From Torulaspora globosa (Eukaryota > Ascomycota > Saccharomycetes > Saccharomycetales > Saccharomycetaceae), in assembly GCF_014133895.1 (NCBI RefSeq), contig NC_050728.1:930001-994000 (forward strand): 64,000 nucleotides of DNA, read 5' to 3'. Shown here one piece after another: positions 16,970 to 27,038 of this stretch. Under the pieces are notes generated by a model. That model saw nothing but the letters and a program-made list of their open reading frames with translations, searched no databases and had not been told where the DNA came from. How positions within the stretch are numbered: position 1 is the first letter of the stretch; each line of letters opens with the position of its first letter. Made by a program: the position numbers and the translations under genes.

Positions 16970-18286
16970 CTATGCCGTATCCACTTTTTTCTCAGCCAGA
17001 GAGATCCACTTAGCAACCACTTGAGCAGATCTATGCTGGCGACGTTCCGAGTATTTCTTGCATATTGCCTGATGACGGGTGTCTGCATATCTGCAATTCT
17101 CCAATATAACAGTCGCCAGAGGGAAGATCTGCTCCTGTGTATACCCTGAGTAGTAAATGTGCTTGTTTGTCCAGTCATTTGAACCCAAAATGACTTTACT
17201 CAGGAAATAGGCTCCTGCGGCCAGCCAACTTGGAGGCGCTGCGGCTAGTTTGGGATCCATCACAGTTGTTTCCAGGAGATACTTGGCCAGTGTTCTTATA
17301 TCGTACTCATAATCATCAGCTTTGCTTATTCTTCTCAAGAACGACATTGGGCCGGGCCAGCCAATCTCAAAATCCAGTGTGTCGATCATGAACCTTTCTG
17401 CCTTAATGATATCCTCTCGCGAATAGGCGTTGTCTAACATGTAGATAATGTCTTTTAGAGTAGGACAGTTTATCTCCTCGTATTTCGCCGCGATGAATAA
17501 CGCGGCGGCGCCAACCAGTTGAAACCTGTTCAACGTTACTGCTTTCTTGGATAGAAATCTGTCGATAATGTTTACAGTGAGATAAAGCGTCTCTGGGAGA
17601 AGTTGGAATCTGGAATGTACCTGTACAATCCAATCTATAAGAGTGCTGCGGTAGGACCACTTCAATTCTGGTTGCGAGTCCATATAATTCGGATTCGGCC
17701 TAAATTTGATCTCCAGCTCTCTCATGTATTTGAAAATATCTGTGCTCAGTTCTATTACCATGACAACGTCATATGTATCATCATCCGTTGGATCTGGTGT
17801 GCTTCGATGACATTCTTTATAAGCGAGGTCTAAACGTTTCTGCGATTTGGAATCAAAGATTGGATATAACGGCTGCCTCATTTCGTCGTCATTTTCATCC
17901 GCTTCTCCCTCTGCTTCTCCTTCTTCTAGCGAATCGTCCGCTGGACAACTTTCAGCCCGTCGCATTGGCTGCGCCTTTTCGCCATTACCGACATTGAACT
18001 CTTGATCCGTGTAATAGTTCTCATTCCTCATCATTTTGAATCGTTTGGTCATGGCGCTATCAACGTTCGTTTTTCTCGAATTATTGGTGAACCCTGAATA
18101 CGCTTTATTTGATACTTGGGATGTGACATCGCTCAATGCTACCCTGTGCTGTTGAAAGCCAGTCTCTCGTCCAGGCTTTTCTGCCAAATTAGCGACTGCA
18201 TCATAATTCTCATCTACTACAGCATTGCTTCGGTTCGATTCCTCAAAACCCACCGCAGAGCTCATCGAATGTGAAGTTCGATGCAT
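16970..18286 (-). CDS. CLB3: B-type cyclin Clb3/Clb4
   Basis: This is the single pre-duplication counterpart of S. cerevisiae Clb3 and Clb4, Cdc28-activating cyclins of S phase through mitosis and meiosis. The protein is 438 residues. The N-terminal 165 residues are low in structure. The tandem cyclin folds run from about 195 to 425 and include SYRSTLIDWIVQVHSRFQLL and the AAALFIAAKYEEI helix. An RVALSDVTSQ stretch near residue 47 resembles the B-cyclin destruction box (RxxLxxxxx). The ATG at 18286 begins MHRTSHSMSS. It follows CMR1 head-to-tail. Its 3' end is about 150 bp from the relic start of MSH5, the same order as YDL154W-YDL155W. Confidence 0.93.
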   Translation of the reverse strand: MHRTSHSMSSAVGFEESNRSNAVVDENYDAVANLAEKPGRETGFQQHRVALSDVTSQVSNKAYSGFTNNSRKTNVDSAMTKRFKMMRNENYYTDQEFNVGNGEKAQPMRRAESCPADDSLEEGEAEGEADENDDEMRQPLYPIFDSKSQKRLDLAYKECHRSTPDPTDDDTYDVVMVIELSTDIFKYMRELEIKFRPNPNYMDSQPELKWSYRSTLIDWIVQVHSRFQLLPETLYLTVNIIDRFLSKKAVTLNRFQLVGAAALFIAAKYEEINCPTLKDIIYMLDNAYSREDIIKAERFMIDTLDFEIGWPGPMSFLRRISKADDYEYDIRTLAKYLLETTVMDPKLAAAPPSWLAAGAYFLSKVILGSNDWTNKHIYYSGYTQEQIFPLATVILENCRYADTRHQAICKKYSERRQHRSAQVVAKWISLAEKKVDTA

Positions 18287-18574
18287 TGGCTAGATCCAAA
18301 GTTGATCCGTTCGTCCTCTAGATGCCTGTTCAGGGACTTTGAAAGGCACAAAATTAATACTGCGATCGCTCCTGGTGGACAATAAACGACACGATTAGAA
18401 TGACAACTCTACACCTTCGTCCCTCTTTGTTTGGTTGTTTAGCTTGATGTCCGTTACAAAAACGAAAACAAACAAATGCTAGAGCTAAAACAACAACATT
18501 AGAAAACAATCGCTTATTACGTTTGTATATCAACAAGATTCTTTCAAGAGCTTATCATGGATTGAGTACAAGAT

Positions 18575-20149
18575 CTATTCTTCCTTGACTCTGCCTTCGT
18601 CTGTGAATAAGAAGGCCTTCCCACTGGAATTGCCCCCGACGATCCAGTTACGTAGAGGATGCCAGGCGAGCACCGCCGGCACTGTCGCTGTAGGCAAATG
18701 AGCGAGTTGTTCACCCTGGCTATCGTAGATATCAATAGCCCTTTTCATGTTGGCGATTGCAAAAACGTCCTTGTCCTGCTTGAATCTTGCCTTTAGGATA
18801 CTTGTCCACCTTCCGCTTTGGCAATTGTGCTTCAAAGTCAGTCTGGGTTTCAGGGACTCCGAGAGCTGCTCTTTGCGGACGTCAAAGAGATTGATAGTAT
18901 CATCGTAGCCATTGCACACCAGTGTCTCGTCAGTTGGAGAGTATGAGACAGCAGAGACACTTAATCGGGAGTCGTAGGTAGATACAATCTCGAAACTTGG
19001 AAAGTCCCTGTACTGAGACCATTTTGGTTTCTTGACTAGCTTTCGGATGTCCCAGATTCGTAATGATCTGTCAAGAGATCCTGTTGCAATCTCGTGAGGG
19101 CGCTGAGGATTGATATTGAATGAGCCGATTTTCTTATCGGAGAGCCTGATAAGATTCCATTTTGAAGGCTTCTCTCTCAGGTCCGTTGTCGTGAACTCAC
19201 CAGTGAGAGTCGACAGGAAAAGAACATTCATGTCCTCATAGCTAAACTGGCAGTCGCTTACTCCCAGAGGCTCGTTGTATTCATTAGTTAGCGCTAGCAG
19301 CTGATCGCTTTTCAAAGTTTTCAAGTCGATCGATCGAACAAAGCCATCATACGATGATGCCAAGATTTTTGAAGTATCGCTGGGAAAGCAATCTATACGC
19401 CCAACATTCTTTGAGAACAGCTGGACCCTAGTGATCTCAGGTTCGGCCAAGTCATCAGCGCCGTTTTCCTCTAATGGCTGGTCACGGACACTCCACAGAC
19501 CTATGTTTCCAGTAGTGTCACCGCCTAAAATCAATTTCCTATCAACCGTTGGATGGAAGTACATCGCACTGATTCGATCATGGGTTAGCTTGATCTCGTT
19601 CGGTTGAAACACATCGTACAGCTCAAGATCAAATTCCTGCCGAAGCTGCCGTAGATGAGGCTTCTCCTTTCCCTGGTGTTCACGAATCTCTTTGAAGAAG
19701 TCTCCCGAAGAGAAATTCTTGTCTGCGAATAATCTAAACTTCTCAACGAGGTCATCTTCGTTCTCGCCCTTCAAAAGGTCGCTCAATTTCACATCTCCTA
19801 TAACCTTCGTCTCCTTCATTTGATCTACCAGTTCTTGATCTGGTGAGCTACTCCTCCCCATCTTCATGAGATAGTTGTCACTGACATTCGGGACGCTTTC
19901 TCCATCCGCCGGCTGCCCTCTCAGCCTACTGGAACGACGAGTTGGAACTCTCGTTGGCTTAGGTGATACACTTTTCCTATCTGCAGCATGGCGACTTGCC
20001 TTCCTTTTTTGACGGTGATGATCTTCGTCCACACCAGCTTCTCTTTTAATTCTACCAGCAGTACCAACCAGGTTCAGTTTCCTCAGGAGCTCATTGTTCC
20101 TCTTAATATTCTCCAGCCTTTTCTTCTGGAATTCAGATAGTTCTCCCAT
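18575..20149 (-). CDS. CMR1: Cmr1, DNA-damage WD40 protein
   Basis: Cmr1 (WDR76 family) is a nuclear WD40 protein that binds damaged DNA and moves to intranuclear quality-control foci under replication stress. The product is 524 residues (S. cerevisiae about 522). The N-terminal 170 residues are basic and charged, and seven WD-type repeats follow, including [16 protein letters not shown] and the terminal [19 protein letters not shown]. The ATG at 20149 begins [15 protein letters not shown], the conserved family start. Divergent from the small YDL157C gene across 130 bp. Confidence 0.94.
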   Translation of the reverse strand: MGELSEFQKKRLENIKRNNELLRKLNLVGTAGRIKREAGVDEDHHRQKRKASRHAADRKSVSPKPTRVPTRRSSRLRGQPADGESVPNVSDNYLMKMGRSSSPDQELVDQMKETKVIGDVKLSDLLKGENEDDLVEKFRLFADKNFSSGDFFKEIREHQGKEKPHLRQLRQEFDLELYDVFQPNEIKLTHDRISAMYFHPTVDRKLILGGDTTGNIGLWSVRDQPLEENGADDLAEPEITRVQLFSKNVGRIDCFPSDTSKILASSYDGFVRSIDLKTLKSDQLLALTNEYNEPLGVSDCQFSYEDMNVLFLSTLTGEFTTTDLREKPSKWNLIRLSDKKIGSFNINPQRPHEIATGSLDRSLRIWDIRKLVKKPKWSQYRDFPSFEIVSTYDSRLSVSAVSYSPTDETLVCNGYDDTINLFDVRKEQLSESLKPRLTLKHNCQSGRWTSILKARFKQDKDVFAIANMKRAIDIYDSQGEQLAHLPTATVPAVLAWHPLRNWIVGGNSSGKAFLFTDEGRVKEE

Positions 20150-20279
20150 GGCAAGGCCTAATGATCTGTCAGCTTGCTTTAATCAATGGCTTCACTTTTC
20201 CTTTATAAGGTGCGCGCCAGATGAAATCGATGTACTTTCGTCATATCAAGGACTGTGAATCTACGAGTGAGCTTAAGCA

Positions 20280-20603
20280 ATGTCGAGCAACATAGTATCA
20301 GTATTTAATCCGCCACCTGAGAGATCATTGAGCGATGAAGAAACCATGGATTGTGTGCCTTGCCAAGTGATGGCAACGATGTTTTCTATAGGCTTCGGTA
20401 GTTACTTAGCGAGTGGTCAGCCGTTCAAATACACTGATAAAGAACGACAGAGAGGCATTACGTTGAAACAATTCGAAAGTCGAAATCCAAAGTGGTGGAG
20501 GAACGGATTGCGTGGATTTGGTGGTGCTTTGGTTGTATTTGGGCTCTTCAGAGGAACAGAAGGCTGGCTGTGGAACAAGAATAAAGAATACAAGAAATTC
20601 TAA
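20280..20603 (+). CDS. small mitochondrial-type membrane protein (YDL157C family)
   Basis: A 107-residue protein in the position and orientation of S. cerevisiae YDL157C (about 118 residues), a mitochondrial protein of unknown function with a DUF4536-like region. Visible features are a CxxC pair (DCVPCQVM) at about residue 23, a hydrophobic glycine-rich segment directly after it (about 30-45), and a second hydrophobic segment GFGGALVVFGLFRG near residue 80. This is the likely layout of a small twin-helix inner-membrane protein. Convergent with STE7, 43 bp between stops. Function not known to me. Confidence 0.8.
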   Translation: MSSNIVSVFNPPPERSLSDEETMDCVPCQVMATMFSIGFGSYLASGQPFKYTDKERQRGITLKQFESRNPKWWRNGLRGFGGALVVFGLFRGTEGWLWNKNKEYKKF

Positions 20604-20646
20604 TTATATATAAAGCGTGCAAAATGTATATGATCACAAGAAGAAC

Positions 20647-22119
20647 TCATCTTCTTGCAGTGGCGGCAGCTTCAGCTGCTCTCTCCAATTGCTTTTTCTC
20701 CAGTTTGGCCCTTTCATTATCTTCACGTCTAATCTGTTTATCTTCTTTTAGATAAAATTTGACCTTCTTACACCAATGCCTGAATTCCTTCTCCTTTGGC
20801 TTATAAATAGTGATGAAATTGTGGCATAGCAACTCGCTAATGGATGATCTCTGGGACTCGTCTTTGATGCAACAGGTATTGACGAAATTTACCATTTCCC
20901 TTGAGAAGTGATCTGATGACAACCTCGGAGAAGGTTCATTGACAATCCTCTGCAGCAGGTCCAGTATTCCGTTGGGCGTATCATTATGTCCACCTAACGG
21001 AAATTCGCCTGTAACCAACTCGATGATCATGAGTCCAAGCGACCAGACATCCCCCTTGGTTGAGTAGACATTTCCCTGTATTCGCTCCGGTGACATATAC
21101 GTGGATGTTCCCACAAATGTATCGGCAATAGAGTTGATCAGTTTCTTGGACACACCAAAATCGCATATTTTAACTTGACCCTTGCTATTGATCAAGACAT
21201 TCGACGGCTTGATGTCACGATGGATGATCTTGTACTTCTCGTACAAGTACGATAGGCCGTTCAGTACTGCATACGAAATCTTGGACACGACCAATTCGTT
21301 GAACCATCGCTCTCCTCTAGCAGTTGCGTTTCTACCACAGAATCGCTTGTATACCGAAAGGATCTTGTCTAAAGATCCACAATTCATGTATTCCATCAAA
21401 ATGACAATCTCGTTATTGCCTGAATGTGTATAAGTTGCCCCGTAAAACGAAACAATATTTTCATGTGGATGAACGCTTTTCATAATGGTCAGCTCCCTGA
21501 TAAGCTGGTTCACCACCAGTTGATTGTTATTCTCCACAGCGATAACTTTTTTAGCGACGATCTTGGAATCTGGAACATGAAGTGCTTTGACAACCGTACC
21601 CGAATTTCCAGAACCTATCTTGCCCAGCTGGACCAGATCTTGCAGCTGAATAGTACTGTTGATGGACATTTGGTCATTACTCCTTATAAAGGAGCCCTGA
21701 GGTGGATCATTCTCTCCAAGTGGCTTCACGCAATCGTCGTCTTCCAAAGGAGTAAACACTTGGGTCAAGCTGGTTGAGGTTGAAGGAGATGAGTTTGTTG
21801 GGCTGCTAACCACAAACGACTGCGGAGCTGTAGCGAGGTTCTCATTACTAGGATGATTCTTCACGGGGAACACAGGCTCCGGTATGGACTGTCCATCCAA
21901 GTTTAAGCCTTTCTTGAAGCCTCTTCGGAGATGAAGGTTTCCGGCGTCAGCCTTCGGTAGACTCAACTTCATAGAAGCCACGGTTGGACTCAGACCAGAC
22001 ACTGAGTTTACACTTTCACTGCTCTTATTGCCTTCTGGAACAACTGGTATACTCAACTGTTTAAGATTTCGCTTCTGCAGTGACTTCCCTTGAAACAAAG
22101 TGGGCGCTCCAAAACTCAT
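20647..22119 (-). CDS. STE7: Ste7, mating-pathway MAP kinase kinase
   Basis: Ste7 phosphorylates Fus3 and Kss1 in the pheromone and filamentation pathways. The 490-residue protein (S. cerevisiae about 515) has a glycine-rich loop GSGNSGTVV near residue 168, the catalytic HRDIKPSN motif, and DFGVSKK. The activation segment has Ser330 and Thr334 in the SxxxT spacing phosphorylated by Ste11. The N-terminal 150 residues contain basic patches (QKRNLKQLSIP at about 15-25) of the kind used as MAPK-docking sites. All kinase motifs are intact, so the mating cascade looks functional. It shares a 656-bp divergent promoter with DHH1. Confidence 0.95.
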   Translation of the reverse strand: MSFGAPTLFQGKSLQKRNLKQLSIPVVPEGNKSSESVNSVSGLSPTVASMKLSLPKADAGNLHLRRGFKKGLNLDGQSIPEPVFPVKNHPSNENLATAPQSFVVSSPTNSSPSTSTSLTQVFTPLEDDDCVKPLGENDPPQGSFIRSNDQMSINSTIQLQDLVQLGKIGSGNSGTVVKALHVPDSKIVAKKVIAVENNNQLVVNQLIRELTIMKSVHPHENIVSFYGATYTHSGNNEIVILMEYMNCGSLDKILSVYKRFCGRNATARGERWFNELVVSKISYAVLNGLSYLYEKYKIIHRDIKPSNVLINSKGQVKICDFGVSKKLINSIADTFVGTSTYMSPERIQGNVYSTKGDVWSLGLMIIELVTGEFPLGGHNDTPNGILDLLQRIVNEPSPRLSSDHFSREMVNFVNTCCIKDESQRSSISELLCHNFITIYKPKEKEFRHWCKKVKFYLKEDKQIRREDNERAKLEKKQLERAAEAAATARR

Positions 22120-22775
22120 TATAAATGTAATAGAAAGTAGATCAATTGAAGCGATTGAATTAGAGCCAGCAGTTATTCAAGTTGCAACAAAAAGCCCCAA
22201 TAGTTCAAGTAAATACCAGCCCCAGAACTGCAAAGACCAAAACAAAAAAAAAAAGGCACCAATATGAGAGTTTAGTTCTCCCTCAGTCTGTTTCCTAATA
22301 GCATGTATTCCCACACCAAACACCTCATCAATTGGCTATATTCATCGGCAGCATTTCAGCATTCAGACCATCCACTTCCCTTCTTTATCTATCTCTTCGA
22401 CTGACACTAATTTTCTGAAATTTTTGTTGTCCGGTCAAACCGGGGTAAGTCCGATACGCAGAAATTTCGTCTTTGGTGATATTTGTGTTATCCGGGTAAT
22501 GATTTGATTTTCGATTGTTGTTTGTCTAAGGAGAAAGGAGAAAACATTGGTGGTAATCTTACTACAACAATACTCATCGAAAGCAGTCAAATATTCACAG
22601 AAGAGTTTCGGTTAAGGAAGTTTTAATCAGCGACGAATCATCTTCTCGAGTTCACTACCGATTCTGATTGTTTTGTTCTTTCACGTTAGAGGAATTTTCG
22701 CATTGTTTTGTTTTACTTTCACAAAAGTATAGTGCTAGTTACAACTGAGAAATAAGCCAGTGCTTAGTACACAGT
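22120..22775. promoter_or_regulatory. STE7-DHH1 divergent intergenic region
   Basis: This 656-bp gene-free stretch separates divergent STE7 and DHH1. It holds an A12-type run near 22240, pyrimidine-rich tracts, and a Reb1-type CCGGGTAA at 22492-22499. No TGAAACA pheromone response element was found in it by eye. No ORF or RNA gene is supported. Confidence 0.6.
22492..22499 (-). promoter_or_regulatory. Reb1-type site in STE7-DHH1 promoter
   Basis: CCGGGTAA is the reverse complement of the Reb1 consensus TTACCCGG. It sits roughly mid-way in the divergent promoter, 277 bp upstream of DHH1. Motif match only. Confidence 0.5.
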
Positions 22776-24212
22776 ATGAGCGAAGATCAATCCTGGAAAT
22801 CACAATTAAATATCCCAAAGAAGGATACGAGGCCCCAAACTGAAGATGTTTTGAACACTAAAGGTAACACTTTTGAAGATTTCTATCTGAAAAGAGAACT
22901 GTTAATGGGTATATTTGAAGCTGGTTTTGAAAAACCCTCGCCAATTCAAGAAGAAGCTATTCCGGTGGCGATAGCCGGGAGAGATGTTCTCGCAAGGGCT
23001 AAGAACGGTACTGGTAAGACTGCAGCTTTTGTTATTCCAGCTTTAGAGAGAGTTAAGCCTAAATTGAATAAGATACAGGCATTGATTATGGTTCCCACCA
23101 GAGAGTTAGCGTTACAAACTTCGCAGGTGGTGCGTACTTTGGGTAAGCATTGTGGTGTTTCATGTATGGTGACCACAGGTGGTACCAACTTGAAGGATGA
23201 TATTTTGAGATTGAACGAGACAGTGCATATTTTGGTAGGTACTCCAGGAAGAGTACTAGATTTGGCTTCCAGAAAATTAGCCGATTTGAGCGAATGTTCC
23301 TTGTTCATTATGGACGAAGCCGATAAGATGCTTTCCCGCGATTTCAAGACCATCATTGAACAGATCTTAATCTTTCTACCTCAATCATACCAATCACTGC
23401 TTTTCAGTGCTACTTTCCCTCTAACAGTTAAGGAGTTCATGGTCAAGCACTTAAACAAACCGTATGAGATTAATTTAATGGAAGAGTTGACATTGAAGGG
23501 TATCACTCAATACTACGCATTTGTCGAGGAGAGGCAAAAGCTTCACTGTCTCAATACTCTGTTTTCAAAGCTGCAAATCAATCAAGCTATCATCTTTTGC
23601 AATTCTACTAATCGTGTTGAACTACTGGCCAAGAAAATCACCGACTTAGGTTATTCATGTTACTATTCGCATGCAAGAATGAAACAGCAGGAGAGGAATA
23701 GGGTTTTCCACGAGTTTCGCCAAGGCAAGGTTCGTACTTTGGTTTGCTCAGATCTGTTGACTCGAGGTATTGACATTCAGGCAGTGAATGTAGTGATAAA
23801 CTTCGATTTCCCTAAAACTGCGGAAACCTATCTTCACAGAATTGGTAGATCCGGGAGATTTGGTCATCTTGGATTAGCCATCAACCTAATCAATTGGAAT
23901 GATCGCTTCAACCTCTACAAAATTGAGCAAGAATTGGGCACCGAAATTGCAGCAATCCCAGCAACTATTGATAAGTCCTTGTACGTTGCAGAAGATACCT
24001 CTGCTGTTCCCGTTCCATTCCCCATTCAACAACAGCAGACAGTACAGCTTTCCCAACCTCAACAATACGTGCCACCACAGCAACAAAATCACCAAATTCA
24101 CCCCCAAGTTCATCCGCTTCAGACAATGTCTCAACCTCAGCGTGGCATATCTCCTCAAGATATACCTCCACCTCAAATGCAAGGACACTTCGCCGCGCAG
24201 CCTCAGTACTGA
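22776..24212 (+). CDS. DHH1: Dhh1, DEAD-box RNA helicase (decapping activator)
   Basis: Dhh1 is the DDX6-family ATPase that represses translation and promotes decapping in P-bodies. The 478-residue protein (S. cerevisiae about 506) carries the full motif set: AKNGTGKT (I), PTRELALQ (Ia), TPGR (Ib), DEAD at residues 180-183 (II), SAT (III), RGIDIQ (V) and [10 protein letters not shown] (VI). The last 70 residues are rich in glutamine and proline and low in complexity. The ATG at 22776 starts [10 protein letters not shown]. Synonymous codons look strongly biased (GGT, GCT, TTG), in keeping with an abundant protein. Confidence 0.98.
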   Translation: MSEDQSWKSQLNIPKKDTRPQTEDVLNTKGNTFEDFYLKRELLMGIFEAGFEKPSPIQEEAIPVAIAGRDVLARAKNGTGKTAAFVIPALERVKPKLNKIQALIMVPTRELALQTSQVVRTLGKHCGVSCMVTTGGTNLKDDILRLNETVHILVGTPGRVLDLASRKLADLSECSLFIMDEADKMLSRDFKTIIEQILIFLPQSYQSLLFSATFPLTVKEFMVKHLNKPYEINLMEELTLKGITQYYAFVEERQKLHCLNTLFSKLQINQAIIFCNSTNRVELLAKKITDLGYSCYYSHARMKQQERNRVFHEFRQGKVRTLVCSDLLTRGIDIQAVNVVINFDFPKTAETYLHRIGRSGRFGHLGLAINLINWNDRFNLYKIEQELGTEIAAIPATIDKSLYVAEDTSAVPVPFPIQQQQTVQLSQPQQYVPPQQQNHQIHPQVHPLQTMSQPQRGISPQDIPPPQMQGHFAAQPQY

Positions 24213-24926
24213 TAAACTGCCCCTAATTTTTTTTTTCTTTGTCCACCATTATCAACAGTCCTTATGGTTAATGATCCTTTTTACGAATGAAAAGCAGTTT
24301 TCACCGCATGAAAGATGAATGGTAAGGGGCTTCCTTGCATTTATGCCCCGTCAGTCTCTTTTCATTCAGCATTATACCTTTCCTCAATGTACAATACGAT
24401 TCCATTTTGTTTTCCCTTTTCTGTGAAACACTGTGCCGTCTAGTTTTCAAGAATCATCAATCATTAGGGCGTCCTCTTAAGCTTCCACCTATGCCATCTT
24501 CACCGAAACCAGAGTCCGATCAACATTTAGGGAGTTTAAAATTGTTAAACTGATTCTTTCCTTCTGTTGGTTCCGAGATCTTTCCGCTTTTTTTTTTTTT
24601 TTGTGGGATTGGTCTGACCAGTGATTTGATTCAATACTGCTGACTGTTGCTGTCGTTACAGTTTAATGGTTCTTCTAAGTGGTACTTGTTTAACCTTGGT
24701 CGAGGGCTCAAATTTTTTTTTTTTTGGCCTTGTTGGTTACCTCTGTATAATGAAGAGGATTACGATTATTTAACGTAGGCATCCATTTCTCGATGTCCTG
24801 CCAATCTTCATAGCATATCGAAATATCAACAATCTAATCTTCGAGCTGTAATGTCTTACAAGAGCGCGAAAAACGGACTAGATCCGGAGGCACTTCATCA
24901 ACACTAGATATGTGAAGTTCGTAAAA
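24213..24926. other. DHH1-PNP1 intergenic region
   Basis: Gene-free stretch of 714 bp between two genes on the same strand. It contains three T tracts (near 24228, 24588-24602 and 24713-24725) that may be DHH1 3'-UTR/termination or poly(dA:dT) promoter elements for PNP1, and a start-stop uORF at its end. No further gene or RNA is supported. Confidence 0.5.
24910..24915 (+). promoter_or_regulatory. start-stop uORF (ATG TGA) before PNP1
   Basis: ATG at 24910-24912 is followed at once by TGA at 24913-24915, 17 bases before the PNP1 ATG and in a different frame. If the transcript leader includes it, it is a minimal upstream ORF. Transcript start is not known from the sequence. Confidence 0.5.
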
Positions 24927-25856
24927 ATGAGTAGCTTTGATATCGATAAGGAGCGTGAGCAGATTCATATAACTACTGATTACCTCAGACGCAGGATTAA
25001 GGAGTATTTCAAAGATTATAAGACGTTTGCGCCCCGGGTGCTAATTATATGTGGTTCAGGACTTGGTGGGATCGCCAACAGATTAGAAACCTCAGATCTG
25101 GAGCCATTGGTAATCACATATGGTGAAATTCCTGGTTTTAAGAAGAGTACTGTCGCTGGACATACAGGTACTTTGATCTTTGGCTTTATGAAAGGGACTC
25201 CTGTGGTTTTGATGAACGGTCGTCTCCACAGTTACGAGGGCCATACATTGCATGAGGCCACTTTCCCAATAAGAGTATTGAACCACATGGGAGATGTCAA
25301 GACTTTGATAGCGACCAATGCTGCGGGTGGAATAAATGCCGATTTCAAGCCCTGTGATCTCATGTGCATCTACGATCATATCAATTTCCCGGGTTTAGCT
25401 GGTCTTCATCCTCTAAAAGGCCCAAATTATGATGAAGTTGGTCCTCGTTTCCTACCGATGAGCGATACTTATGATCTAGGTTTGAGGAAGCTCTTGTTCC
25501 AGAAGAAGGAGGAGCTGAAGATTGACAGACCTCTCCATGAAGGAACTTACATGTTCGTTTCGGGTCCTACATTTGAAACCAGGGCAGAGAGCCGTATGAT
25601 CCGGTGCTTGGGAGGAGACGCTGTTGGTATGAGTACTGTTCCGGAGGTTATCATTGCCAGACACAGTGGCTGGAAGGTTCTAGCGCTCAGCTTAATAACG
25701 AACAACTGCGTTATAGACAAACCCCCAAGTGTCCACGAAGAAGCACCCAAACCTATGGATGATGGTATTGCTTCGCATGAAGAAGTTCTGGAAAATAGTA
25801 AGAAGGTATCTTTAGATGTTCAACTCTTGGTCGAGCATGTTGTTGGCGAACTATAA
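24927..25856 (+). CDS. PNP1: purine nucleoside phosphorylase
   Basis: Pnp1 phosphorolyses inosine and guanosine (and nicotinamide riboside) to base plus ribose-1-phosphate in purine and NAD salvage. The 309-residue protein (S. cerevisiae about 311) shows the trimeric PNP family motifs: ICGSGLGG (phosphate-binding loop), VVLMNGRLHSYEG, TNAAGGIN, and FVSGPTFETRAE with the following VGMSTVPEV. The start is set at ATG 24927 (MSSFDIDKER), since the frame upstream opens with GTG. Convergent with SEC13, 104 bp apart. Order matches YLR209C-YLR208W. Confidence 0.95.
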   Translation: MSSFDIDKEREQIHITTDYLRRRIKEYFKDYKTFAPRVLIICGSGLGGIANRLETSDLEPLVITYGEIPGFKKSTVAGHTGTLIFGFMKGTPVVLMNGRLHSYEGHTLHEATFPIRVLNHMGDVKTLIATNAAGGINADFKPCDLMCIYDHINFPGLAGLHPLKGPNYDEVGPRFLPMSDTYDLGLRKLLFQKKEELKIDRPLHEGTYMFVSGPTFETRAESRMIRCLGGDAVGMSTVPEVIIARHSGWKVLALSLITNNCVIDKPPSVHEEAPKPMDDGIASHEEVLENSKKVSLDVQLLVEHVVGEL

Positions 25857-25960
25857 ACTGGCTCATCTATGACTTCGTAGGTCCTTCTTTTAGGTTGGGT
25901 ACCCCTCTACATACATATGAAATGTAAAATCGCGACTGCCTTCTGTCAGGCCTGATGCAC

Positions 25961-26845
25961 TCATTCTTGTACCTCGCCTGCTGGCTCCCATTTACCTTGA
26001 AGGTCTTCCTTCCACAATGTTATTTTGTTGTCACCGCCAGATAGCGCAAGGATGTTTCCAGACAATGACCAGCTGGCTCTCCACAAGACATCCGGGAACT
26101 TATTTTGCTGAAGCAGGGTTTTCTTCCATGGACCACCGGTGTGCTCCTGTGACCAAATGATGCATGTGCGATCCTGGGACACTGATGCTATATATGAGCG
26201 CAGAAGGATAGATGGGGACCAAGCAACGTCTCTTACCCAATCGGAGTGACCTTCCAGACTCTCCTCCAGCACAAATGTGTGTGCTTCTTGATTATATTTC
26301 CAGACTTTAACCAGGTTGTCCGCACCACCAGTGACGAATCGACGGATCTGCTGGGCGCCCGGACCCTCCTGGATGATAGAAGGAGCCCAACTGCCAGAGT
26401 TGACACCGATGGCATGTGCGTCTATAACTAGCGGAGCTATGGTGCCATTGTCCTTGAACTCGACTACAGAAACTTTACCATCGGACGAGGCTGCCAACAG
26501 CAAGGCGCCATATTCATGAGGAGCCCATTGAACTGAGTTAACAGAGGCAGAATGTACTGCATGTACCGCAATTTGCGCCCATCTCCCATTCTCTTCCTTC
26601 CAAATCAAAACTTTCCCGTCATAGGAACAAGAAGCTAGAATCGTGCCAAATTTGGGATGCGCCCAGTCAACACGCCAAACTGGGCCTTCGTGACCAACTA
26701 AAGTTTCAACTAGCTTATGGTTTTCTCCATCGACTTCGAAGATCTTGATTGTTTTGTCAGAAGAGCAAGTCGCTAAACGCTTGCCATAGTAATCCAACAC
26801 TGCATCGTGAATCAGGTCATTGTGAGCATTCGCTATAGTCGGCAT
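25961..26845 (-). CDS. SEC13: Sec13, COPII / nuclear pore / SEACAT WD40 protein
   Basis: Sec13 pairs with Sec31 in the COPII outer coat, with Nup145C in the Nup84 complex, and is in SEACAT. The 294-residue protein (S. cerevisiae about 297) is six WD repeats with almost no extra sequence; repeats begin around [20 protein letters not shown] and end near [15 protein letters not shown]. It supplies a six-bladed open propeller that partners complete with a seventh blade. The ATG at 26845 is the first in frame. Intact. Confidence 0.98.
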   Translation of the reverse strand: MPTIANAHNDLIHDAVLDYYGKRLATCSSDKTIKIFEVDGENHKLVETLVGHEGPVWRVDWAHPKFGTILASCSYDGKVLIWKEENGRWAQIAVHAVHSASVNSVQWAPHEYGALLLAASSDGKVSVVEFKDNGTIAPLVIDAHAIGVNSGSWAPSIIQEGPGAQQIRRFVTGGADNLVKVWKYNQEAHTFVLEESLEGHSDWVRDVAWSPSILLRSYIASVSQDRTCIIWSQEHTGGPWKKTLLQQNKFPDVLWRASWSLSGNILALSGGDNKITLWKEDLQGKWEPAGEVQE

Positions 26846-27038
26846 ATTCTCGCTTCTGCACCAGCACTTGAGAAACCTCTAGGGAGTGAAATATAGCTCA
26901 ATACTCTGCTCGTTATGTTGTAGTGCACGTATTCCCTGCCAGATTAAGCCATTCGAACCTTGGTGACGCTAAGTGCCAGAGGAGGGTAACCGAAATAAAA
27001 GATATACAGTCTTTATAAAATGGCTTCATTGAATTGTG

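Noticed and set aside
24586..24725. long T tracts as a transposon or LTR edge
   Set aside because: No target-site duplication, LTR ends (TG...CA) or reverse-transcriptase fragments nearby. They fit terminator or poly(dA:dT) promoter elements.
26940..27010. possible minus-strand tRNA suggested by GGTTCGAAT near 26950
   Set aside because: A B-box-like string is present but no matching A-box or acceptor stem could be placed at tRNA spacing.
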